This document shows, piece after piece, positions 1 to 12,000 of a stretch of DNA of 38,168 nucleotides (positions within the stretch are counted from its first letter, which is position 1; every line of letters starts with the position of its first letter). Under the pieces are notes generated by a model, which was given only the letters and a program-made list of their open reading frames with translations, made no database searches and had not been told where the DNA came from. This stretch comes from a virus, in IMG/VR virus record IMGVR_UViG_3300021091_000182, positions 1-38,168 of that record; one strand, given 5' to 3'. Made by a program: the position numbers and the translations under genes.

Positions 1-3000
1 GTACCAACGTTAAGAGTACCATCAGTAAATGCTAACTGTTTTAAACCACCATTACTAGCATCTGTACCAATACCAGATGGTCTAATAGTCAGTAATGTTA
101 CACGCTCTCCTTCATCTTCTAAGGTTCTATCAACTAGAGAAGATCTAAAATTAGAAGATATTCTTGCTGCCAAACTTAAACCTGATCCGTAAGCAGAAGG
201 AGCTGGTACAGCGTTGATGGAATCTGTTATAGTTTCTACTCTAGTTGTAGTACCAGATTTGCCAGTAATATCAATTGAATATGTACCAGATAATCTATCT
301 GGTCTTAGAGTGCCAGATTCTAAGTTTGAAGCATCAAGATAGAATACACCTTGCTTACCATCAAGTAAGTCAGAATCTAATCCTGATTCTGGACCAGTTT
401 TTAAAGTAACTGCTCCATCAGGACCATATGTATATTGTGATTTCTGGAATCTAGCAACACCAACTGTACCAAAAGGATCTAATGATGTTGTTTGATTTGT
501 AACTCTCTTGACATCCATTTCGATGCTAGAGAAGTATGTTTGCTGAGTTGAAGCAAGAACAGTAAGTTTAGCGCCAGTTCCTAATCCTAAAGCACCTGGA
601 ATGGGATCGATATCAAAATCTTCTGTATATCCATTACCACCATCAGTTATAAGGGCATTAGTAATTAAACCATTTTGAACAGTAAATGTTGCTTTAGCAC
701 CAGAACCTGTATTTGAACCGAATAGTTCTACGTTATTGAACGTACCAGTTGAGAATGGAACTCCAAACTGAACTTCTTTGTTTACTATATTAGCAGTATT
801 ATTTGCTGATAAAGTAATTGTTCCCGAAGTTCCACTATCAAGCTGAATGCTGGTGATAATAGCATTGGTAGCAACTCCCTCAGCAGTTACCTTTTGCCCA
901 ATAACAGCTTTGGTAACGTCAACTACGCTAATTGTATTTTCTCCTATATTACCATTGGTAATAGTTGAAGTGTAATAGTTACCTGGACTTTCTATAAAGA
1001 TGCCAGCAGCATATGCTCCTTTGGTAAAGTTAGAATCAAATTGTAATGCAGTTTCTGTTCTTATAATGGTAAATACTGTACCAACAGGGACATCATTAAT
1101 TAGCGTAGAACTTAATACAACTCTAGTATTACCACCAACAGTTAATATTTCAAGAACAATTGTATCTGCTGACACACCATTACCAATAACTCTCTGTCCA
1201 GTTTGTATTAAACTCGTTAATGGAATAGTGATGTAGTTTACTGGCGGGATTAAAGGATCACCACTTCCAGGTGAGAATAGAACAGTTTTTACTAAGAATT
1301 TAGATTCTGGTAATTTAACACCTTGTACAACTGGTTTAAATGATTGATCGCCCCTTAAGAATGTAAACGAGTTTGCTGAACCAGTATTAGGTAATGCTAA
1401 TCTAGAAGTAGAAATAGTACCAGTAGTAATAGAAGCAGCATCAATAGAAGCTGATGTCAGTGGAACCCAGTTAAATTCATTTGATCCTGATGTATTAACA
1501 ACTCTAGATATGTTTACTGTGACAGGAGTAGCATTATGACTATTAATATTGTCAACATCAGTAAATTTAACAGAATTTTCAATATTAATAGAAACTCTAC
1601 TTTCAACAAAAGATGTTAATTGAGCTCTTTCCCCGACGTAAACATAGAAACATGTACCACCATCTGCTGGTTGAGGAATGCCAGATTGACCAGAGAAAGC
1701 AGATGTTCCTGAAGTTCCCTCTGTTGTTACTTTATAAAGATTTGTTCCAACAAAAATTAAATCATCGACAAGATATGTTTGATTTGCTGACCAAGCAACT
1801 TCTCCTATAGAAATAGATACAGTTGGTGTGGTATCATATCCACTTCCTTTATTGGTAATTTCAACTGCCGAAATTCTACTACCAACAACAACAGGAGTTG
1901 CTGTTGCTTGAACACCATCACCTTGATTCGGAGCAGAGATAACTACAGATGGAGTTTCATTTAAATAAACATTACCACCGCCAGAAACTGAAATTGAGAA
2001 TACAGTACCATATAAAGTACTAGTTACTGAACCAATAGCACCTGTTGCCGAACCAATAACTAATGATCCAGTTGTAAATGTTGTGGATATATTTGGAGGA
2101 TAAGCTAAAAATTGAGTATCTACATCATTATTTAAAATATATGAAACTGTACCAGTAGCGATTTGAACTTCTGTATTGCCAGATCCAGCGTCAGTAATTG
2201 TTATAGGAATTTCGTCAATAACATTTTCTGGAGATGCTGCTAACTGAACAAAATTATTTGGAAGAACAATAAGATAATAAGACTCTCCAGCAACTATAGG
2301 ACCATCAGTTGTTTGAATTGGGTTAACTGGACTTGATACAATTGAAAGAATTTGACCGCTAGAGAATCCAGTTTTAGGAGTAAAGATTTTATTATTTGCT
2401 ACATCAACATCAGAAGCACTGATAGTATCATTCAATCTTGTAACTTGTACAGCAATATCACCAGAATTTAATCCTTCTAAAGCAAGTCTTTGGGAAGTGT
2501 TTTCTACTGTATAAACTTTAAATGGTCTGATAGGTGGAATTTGATCTAGATTAATCTTACCATCATTTCCTAGTTCTACAAGAGCATTTGGAACTGGATT
2601 TGTTGAATATGGTTTACCAAAATATGGACCTAGGTTATTAGTTACAAAGTCTCTAACAGCTTTCTGTGTTGGTAGTTTTTGGTTTGTAGCAGCAGCACCA
2701 CCTAATGTTGGCGAAGCATCAAATCCAGTAACAACAAGATCACCACCACGAATACGTAAGAATTCAATTTCCGAGATAGATACTTGACCAGTAAAGTAAA
2801 TGTTACCAGTTCTGTTTTCCATCTTCACGGTACGACCTACCTTGAAGTCACCTGCCTCATCAGTACCAGAAGCATATACTCTACCGTAACTTTGTGATAC
2901 TTGCTCGTTATCTTCAATCTTCTGTCCACCATTTTCTGGTAGAGCATAGTAATTAATACCAGAACCAATATATTCAAACGAATGACCAGAAGAGTTAATG

Positions 3001-6000
3001 ATAGATGGTCTGAATAATCTAATTGTTTTATTAATTAATTCTGAAGTGTTGAGATTGACTATCTGACCAGATTCTTTATTTTTTATTAAAAGAGCATCAT
3101 TTAACTCAATTCTAGAACTAACTTCTCCAGTTCCACCAACTGTTGTTTGAGATACTACAGTTATAAAAAATTCAATGTCTGATACGACATTTTCATATCC
3201 ATCAATTTTAACAACAAAGTTTTCTTGTGGTCTTCTTCCTAATCCATCTACACGGAATATTGTTTTACCAGCGCCCGTAACACCAATTTCGCTAATGGTA
3301 GCAATATCAAATACATATGGTTCTTCTCTATATCCAGTAGCACGTAGAGCATATGTACCAAAGTTTGAAGCAGAGTTGGTAACAGAAGCATATCCACCAG
3401 ATTCGGCAAGAATACCATCTTGGCAGAAGATACAGAATACAGATACCAACTGAGTGTAACCATCATTCTTAACTAAGTATCCAGTGCCTCCCTGTGAAAT
3501 AATAGTGAAGGCGTTAGCAACCATCGATTTACCTTGTGGGGCAAGCTTTGATGATCCATCTTCTTTCAAACCTGGACGAGGAACGTTAATTTGTTTAATC
3601 TTAGAACCATCAACTTCACAACCACCACCACCTAAGAATGAAATAATCGAACAGTTTTGAATATATGGAGAAGTTTCAATAATGTCATTGGCATTAATCA
3701 TTCTACCACGAATTACTGGTCTGTTACCAGCATCAATCATTGTACCAGAACCTTGTACAATTGTTGGGTTGTAAAGAGTTCCTCGATTTCTAACAACTAA
3801 AGCAACGTTATCATTAGTAGCCTCTGGTAAATCTCCACCATTTAGCACAGCATCTAAGATGGCAAATAGATTAATTAATGTAGTAATAATATTGGCACAT
3901 TCTGGATAGGATGTGTCTTCTGTAATGAATTCATCCGTAGACGCTCTTTGTAAACCTTGGAAATAATCACCAGCAAAAATACCAGGGAAGTTTGCTGGGA
4001 AGTATTTACGAGGATTGTATTGAGTGCCATAAGTAGCTGCTGGTAATGGAGCTCCAGATTGAGCTAAAGTACTATCAAGAATACTCCATAAAGTTTCTAT
4101 GGTGCTTTGTACTGAAGCACATGACGTTGGATCTGTATTGTCATTAGTAAGAGGATCTGGGAGAATAGATAAATCAGTAAATGGATCTTCGTCTGTATAT
4201 TCTCCTGGATCAGGTAAATTATTTGTAACTGCTAATTTAACTAGATTTTTAGCGTACTCATAAGCATATCTACTCTTTTGTAGTTCATCCTGAATAAAAG
4301 TAACAGCGCCAGTATTTGTTAAATAAGATTGAGTTGCTTGAATTGTAGCAGAGTTGCCTCCAGTAATTAAATCTTTAATCCAAGCGGTCATAATTAATTG
4401 AGTGTCTCTCAAACATTTTGCTTCATTTGGAATTGTTACAAGAGGATACTCCTCGTTAGCAGCACCTACTGCTTCCTCAGCGATATATTTAAAGTTTCTA
4501 GCAATAAGTCTAGCAGCATCAATTTTAGTTCCTCCAGAATCATTTGTGATGATGTCAACAAACTGCTGGAATAAAGATTCTATTGATGCTTCCACGAAAG
4601 CACACTGTGGATATCCAGCAGGATCTGGTAATATATCATTGTTTACGACATAATCTGCTGTGGCAAATTGTTTAGTATACGTTGTAGTAGCACTAGTCTT
4701 CCAATTTCTCATAGCAAGGACTGCTAGATCTTTTACCTTTTCAAAAGTTTCTATACTTTGAACTAGTTGATTACCAATATAGTCAAGGTGACCAGAAGCA
4801 TTTCTATATAATTCGGCAGCTTTAATAGTTTCTGAGTTGCCGCCATATCTTAAATCAAAAATGAGAGCATCTAATACATAACCAATATCTCTTTGGCATG
4901 TAGCATTATCATACTGAGAAACAAGATTAGCTAATGAAGTTGAAGGATTAAGTGTGGTTAGATATGGATAGATATTTTCAATGTATCCAACTGCTTCCTG
5001 CTTAATAAATGTCTTATTAGCAGTGATGTTATTAGCAGCATCAAACCATGGAGCACCTACTTCACTAAATGAGAAGAATAGTTTTGCTGTTGTTGTTGAA
5101 GCATTTGCTGGGAAAGCAGCAGCTGTCAATGACTTAGAGTTACCTAAAGTTATTGTATTGCTTCCTCTATTAATTCCAATTACATAAGCATATGAATCTG
5201 GGGTAAGATCAGTGTATCTAAACTCATTAGCAGATACTCTCATTCCAAGAACAACGCCATTTGTGTTAGGAACTGTTACTACATTATTTCCGCTTACTGT
5301 CGTACAGTCTCTAATTTCAAAATTCCAATTTCTTGTGGCAGCAATTGCCATATGCTTGGCATAATCGTAAATGTGTAAAGTCTTACCTAATTGATCGCCA
5401 ACAAAACCTACATCTAAAGTTGCTCCAGTTAAATAAGAATCTGCTGAACGAACAATACCAACAGTACCACCAAGAATTATATCACGTTGTACGGAGCGAA
5501 GGATAATTCTTAAATCTCTCTTACATTTAGTAATGTTTGGAATTGAAACACCAGGGAAAGAAACTTCTCCTGATGCTAATGCTTCGTTAATAATAAAGTT
5601 TTCATTAATAGCAATTTGATTAGCTGTATCTAGATTTGAATTTTCAGCATCACCAGTTAAAATATTAATGATTAAATCAAATCTATTTGTAATAGCAGTG
5701 GCAACATTCTGGCAATAAGGAGTTTCAGTATCAATAATTAAGAACTCATCTCTTACATAATCAAGATCTGTATACTCCTTCTGATAATATTGTTTTCCTG
5801 GGAATTCAATCCAATTTCTCATAGCAAGGATACATAGATCTCTTGCTTTTCTGAAAGCGGCAACAGATTGAATTAGTTGATTATCGATTAATTTGATGTT
5901 ACCGTTTTGCTCCTTGTATAAATTGGCATAGTTAATACTATTTGCGTTGCTATCATTTAAAGTTATATCATTAATGACAGCATCAATAAGAAGCTTAATA

Positions 6001-9000
6001 TCTCTCTTACACTTAATTTCGTTAAATGAATATGTTCCTCTATTTACAGTTATTCCAGATAAAGAATCTAAATCACCATCATTAATAGTTGTAGTAATAA
6101 TAGAAACTAAAGTAGTAATTCCTGAAGCAACATCAGAGCAGACAAATTTATCAAAGTTTGTTAATCTTTCTGGATCAGCAGTAATTGATAAATCACGATA
6201 GTTCAATTGGTTTCTTATGGCAAGAATCATGAGATCTCTTGCTTTATTAAAAGCAAAAATAGATGCTGCTTCTTCATCAACCAGACCATTTGAAATTGGT
6301 TGCCCTTCTTGGAAATAAGATCTAGCAGCAGTTACTGATCTCCAGTTACTACCGTCAGCAACGTCTTTTGCTACAGCATCAACAATGATACCAATGTCTC
6401 TACGACATTTTGTTTCACCAATTCCAAACACTCCTTGTGTTTCTGGGAAAGCATCTAATCCAGTTAAAGATCCAGCAGTAATGACATCAGTAATAATCTT
6501 ACTTAACGATGCGATTCCTGCTTGAACATCAACACATGCTGCAGCAGTTCCTGAAGGCAGATTTGGGATATTGCCACCACTTCCGTTATATTGGGCTGGT
6601 CCTGCAGTAATAGTTAAATCCTTAATTGTTAATTGATTAGTTACTGCTTTCCTCATCATATCACGAGCCATGTTGAATGCTGTGATAGATTGAGTTTCTT
6701 CGTTTACTAATCCATTTGAAAGAGGACTTGAAACATTTGTGAAATATTGATTTACAAATTCTCTTGAATATTTGTTACCTTTAGTAAATACATCTAAAGA
6801 AACTGCTTCTACAAACTTCTTAACATCACGCTTACACTTAATTTCTCCAACTAAAACATCGTAAGTAGCAGCAGCAAGGAAAGAACTTTTGGTTGTTCCT
6901 AAGTTTCCAGCAGTAATTCTGGTTGTTACAAGTGTCGTTAGAGTTGTAATTGCTGTTTGAACATCAGCACACGAAGAAGGATTGGCATTGCTTCCTGTTA
7001 CAGGATCTGCTGTAATTGTGAGGTCTTTGTAATAAAGTTGATTGGTGATCGCTTGATTAATTACATCTCTTGCTTTGTTAAAAGCAACTACAGATTGTGC
7101 TTCCTCATTTTGTAATCCATTACTAATCCAAGAAGAACCATCGGGAGTGAAATAACGTGATAAGAATGTTCTCGTATTGAAATCGGTTAATTGACGTAAA
7201 TCAGCTTCAATAGCAATAACAAATTGCCCAATATCTCTCTTACACTTTGTTTCTCCCTTGAGTGTAACTGGTTCTACTTCTGCTGGAAGACCAGTTAAAT
7301 TACCTGCGGTAATTCTTGCTGTAATCAATGAAGATAAAGTATCAATAGTAGATCTTACGTTAGTACAGGAGTTAGGATTTGTATTTGATACAGCTCCAGA
7401 TCCAGGTGCTGGGTCTGGAGTAATTGTAAGATCTTTAGCGAACAACTGGTTAGTAATCGCATTCTTCATCATGTCACGAGCCATGTTAAAAGCAACTACA
7501 GATTGAGCTGTTTCGTCTACAAGACCATTGGAAATAGGAATACCATTATTAAAATATTGTAGTACAAATTTACGTGAATATTTGTTTGATTTTAAAGTTA
7601 AATCTAGAGATACAGAATCAACAAAGTATGCTAAATCTCTCTTACACTTTGCTTCCCCAGCAGGAATCGTTCCTGTTGTTTCAGATGGTAAACCAATTAT
7701 ATTACCAGCAGTAATTCTATCTGTGACAATAAGTGCTAAGCTAGTAATAGCTGCTTGAACGTTAGCACAGGAGTCGGGATTTGTATTCGATACAGTTCCA
7801 GATCCAGGTGTTGGATCTGCGGTAATAGTAAGATCTTTAACTGTTAACTGGTTAGCAACAGCCCTATTCATCTCGTCTCTTGCTTTATTAAAAGCAACAT
7901 TTGATTCCGCTTCTTCTCCTAGAAGACCATTGGAAATAGGAATACCATTATTAAAATATTGTAGTACAAATTTACGAGTATATGTATTACCACCACCATT
8001 AGAAATATCCAAAGATAAAGCATCGACGAAAATACCAATATCTCTCTGGCATTTTTGTGGATTTGGATTTACAAATTCTGGATTGAATATTAAAATAGCA
8101 GCATAAGCATTTGCTATAATTTCATCTCGATTTAATTGAATTAAACGATAAGCATCTTTAAATCTAGATGTAGGAGTTGTTTGAGCATCTCCAGGATAAT
8201 AGAAATCTGGGAATTGTATAGCAATTTCAGCAGCAGCACGGTCAATAATTTGCTGCCTATTCTGCTGAATTAAACGATACGAATCTCTAAATCTTGAAGA
8301 AGATGTAGTTTGAGGATCGCCAGGATAATAGAAATCTGGATACTCCACAGCAATCTGAGCAGCAGCACGATCAATAATTTCTTGCTTGTTATTATAAATT
8401 AAATCCGCCGAATCTTCGTAACGGTTATTGTTGCCATCATTTTCTTTTACTAGATTATTGATGTTTAATGATGTTAGTACGTCAGTTACAACAGCAACTA
8501 ATGATGTGATAGCAGATTGAACATCAGCACAAGCGCCAACATTATCATTTGGAATGTTTCCACCACCTCCACCATAAGTAGCAGCACCAGGAGTGATGGT
8601 TAAATCTTTAACTGTTAATTGATTAGCAATAGCTTGCTTCATCAAATCTCTAGCAGCATTGAATGCTGTTATTGACTGAGGAACTTCTCCTTCCAAACCA
8701 TCTGGAATAAATGTGTTGCCATTGAAATATGTTAGAACAAACTTTCTGGCATAGGTGTTGCCACCAACAAATACATCAAGTGATACGTAATCAACTAACA
8801 AACCAATGTCACGCTTACACTTAGATTCTAGATCAGTTGGAGCTGGGGATGGAAGACCATTTGCTTCCATAGTAGCATAAGCAGTATCAATAATTTCCTG
8901 TTTGTTTAATTGGATTAATCGATAAGCATCTTTAAATCTTGATCTCTTTGTAGTTTGAGCATCGGCAGGGAAATAAAAATCTGGATGTTGTACAGCAACT

Positions 9001-12000
9001 TCTGCTGAAGAACGATCAACAATTTCTTTGATATTTTGAGTAATTAAACGGTATCCATCAGCAAATCTACTGAATTCGTCAGTAACTGAATTTCCAGGGA
9101 AAACGAAGTCTGGAAATTCTACAGCAATCTGAGCAAGTGCTTTGTCAGTAATTTCGTTTTTGTTTTTGAGAATAAGGTTAGAAGCGTCCTTATATCTCAT
9201 CGACTCATCAAGATATACATCAGGATGAATAGTAACACTATCCATCTCACTTTCTAATGATTTACTTAGATATAAAATTTTATTTTCTACATCAATAGAA
9301 GTAATGTATGTATTATCTTGAATAGCGTCACCGCTAGTTACTAATTGCCCTACCTTTACTTTTGCAGTATTAGTTATTTGAATAAAAGATGGATAAGCAT
9401 CAGCGTTTGAAGTATCAATAACTGTTTTGGTAAAAGTTGGTAATGGATAAGCAAATCCATCATATGTCTCTTTTAACCAACCATTAACTTCCTCAGCAAT
9501 AAAATCTTTATTAAATTCTATCTGATTTGTAGCGTCAAAGTAACGATCATCCGTATTGTTTACTACAATATCATCAATTAAAGTAAATAAGTTTGTTAAT
9601 GTAACAGCAACGTTAGTACATTCTGGAAATTCTGGATAGTTGGTAGTTCTTGGAACTAAATCATCTGTCCAAATTGGTGTAAATGATGTTTCACCTTCAC
9701 TAAGTTTTAAATTAATATTTCTTGTTTTAAAGCCTGTTATTTCACCATCAGCAAAAGTGTGATCTGCTCCAGAAAGACCTGTATTAAATTTCCAGATTCT
9801 TATTTGAGTTGGAGATACAACTTCTTTAATGAAGTAATCTGTTTCTACTTGTTGTTCTAGATTATTATAAGAATATAATCTCATTTTGGGAACAAGACCA
9901 ATTGTTCCTGCTGCTGAAACAACTTCAACAATATCACTATCTTTTTTAAACTTCAGACTAATTTTTGTTTGCCAATTTCTCATGGCAAGAATAGCATAAT
10001 CTCTTGCTAATTGGAAAGCAAAACGAGATTGTCTATGCTGGTTATCAATATATTCAACTGATTGAGTAGAATTATTTCTATATGATTTTGCCGCTTCGAT
10101 TGAAGTAGCGTTGCCACCATATGGGAGATCGGCAATAACAGCATTTAAAATATGTTTAAGATCTCTCTTACAAAGATTTTCTCCATCTGAAGCACCATCG
10201 TCAGAACTAACTGGTGGTAATCCAGTCAAATTGCCAGCACTAATAGCACTAGTTAAAATGGTTGTTAAAGTAGTAATAGCGGTTTTAACGTTAGCACAAT
10301 TATTTTCCCCAACAGTTAAGTATGTTGTTGGATCATGAGTTATTGAAAGATCTCTATATGCTTTTAACGGCGAATAAGTTGGAGTTATAGGCAATGAATT
10401 GTTAACAGCTAATTTTGCATATTCAGCAGCTTTGGTGAAAACAGCAATAGATTGAGGTTCAACACCAACAAGACCATTAGGAATTGGCACTCCAGTAATG
10501 GCATTAAAATAAGATCTGGTTACAACAATTGTACTCTTATTTGATCCGTCATATAAATCATTTGCCAGACCTCTTAAAAAGATCTTGACATCTCTACGGC
10601 ATTTACTTTTTAATGCTAAGTTTGCTGCTCCCCAAGTAGCAAAGTTTGATTCATTCCACAACCATCCAATAGCTTCATCGGCAATAAAATCTAAATTTTT
10701 GTAGATTAAATTTCTAGCATCTTTAAATCTTAATCTACTAGCATTTGTACCAGGATAGACAAAATCTGGATAACGAGAACTAATTGCTCCAGTAATTTCT
10801 TCAGCGATAAAATCTCTATTATTTCTAATAAATGTTACAGCATCTATAAATCTATATGATGTAAATGTAGAATCAGTAAATCCATATGGAGAGTTTAATA
10901 GCGAAATCTCGACATACTTTGTTTTTGCTTTTGCTTTACACTGTCCAATTGGTGGTAAATATACTGAGGTGTAACTTGGTTGAATTTGTTTCTTAACGAC
11001 AATTCTTCTAGAAAAACCGTCAGCATCATATAAAACTTGATCAACTCTTTGAAAACCAAAGAATGAATTTAAAGCAACTGGGGCATTATTTGGTTTTGAT
11101 ATAAAAACAATATCGAATTCTTTAAATTCATGAAGACCAGCAAATTTAAAAATTATACCACCACTACCAGGAGTTAATTGACCATTATCACCTGGCGTTG
11201 GGTGAGTAGACCATTTACTAGCATCAATTTCTTCTACAATGTATTCTCTTAATTCTGTCTCGCCATATTTTACAACTTCACCTTCTGCTCTAGTTGATTT
11301 AAATAATGCTACGTTAGCTAGATAAGTAACAGAATTTATTACGTATGAAATAACTTCATCATCAGCAAAAGACTGTGATGGAGAATTATCATTTACTGTA
11401 ATATTTAAAGATGCTTCTCTTCTATCACCCAAATAGATATATGCAGATGATCCGTTTACAGCATTTTTTGGTGTAGCTAATACACCACTATAAGCAATAG
11501 TTCCACTACTTCCTGAGGTGGTTACTTTATAAATTGAATTGCTTACTCTTACAATATCCCCAACTAAATATTCTTGCTCAGCTTCCCACACATAATCAGG
11601 AGCAGGAGTAGCAGAAATAATAGACGTTAAAGTTGCTGAACACGACGTTTGTTGCCCAACAATATTAGTTCCTGCTGTAATTAAAGCATTTAATTTAGCA
11701 ACGTCACCAGTATGTTCTTTAATGTTAAGAATGGCACTTTTTTGCCCGAACATTTTGTGACCGATTGGGAACCTTCTTCTGAAAGATTCTGTCCCATCAA
11801 TTCTAGTATCATTTCCACCAATCTCATCATCAAAGTAAAATCTTTGCTTATCATCAAATACAAAAGCAAAGTTATGAGTATATACTGGGTTACCTTCCGA
11901 ATCCAAAGCATCACGGAAGGTAAGACCATTCATATAGTTTTGGTTGGACGCCTTGAACATATGGCGCCCTGGATTTACTGGTCTAACGATTACTAAACGT

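Noticed and set aside
1000-11996. Short plus-strand frames (for example 1000-1236, 4402-4653, 7258-7506, 11712-11996) and minus-strand frames 3248-3466 and 11690-11929
   Set aside because: All lie within the giant fibre gene, whose own frame is open throughout and rich in family motifs.
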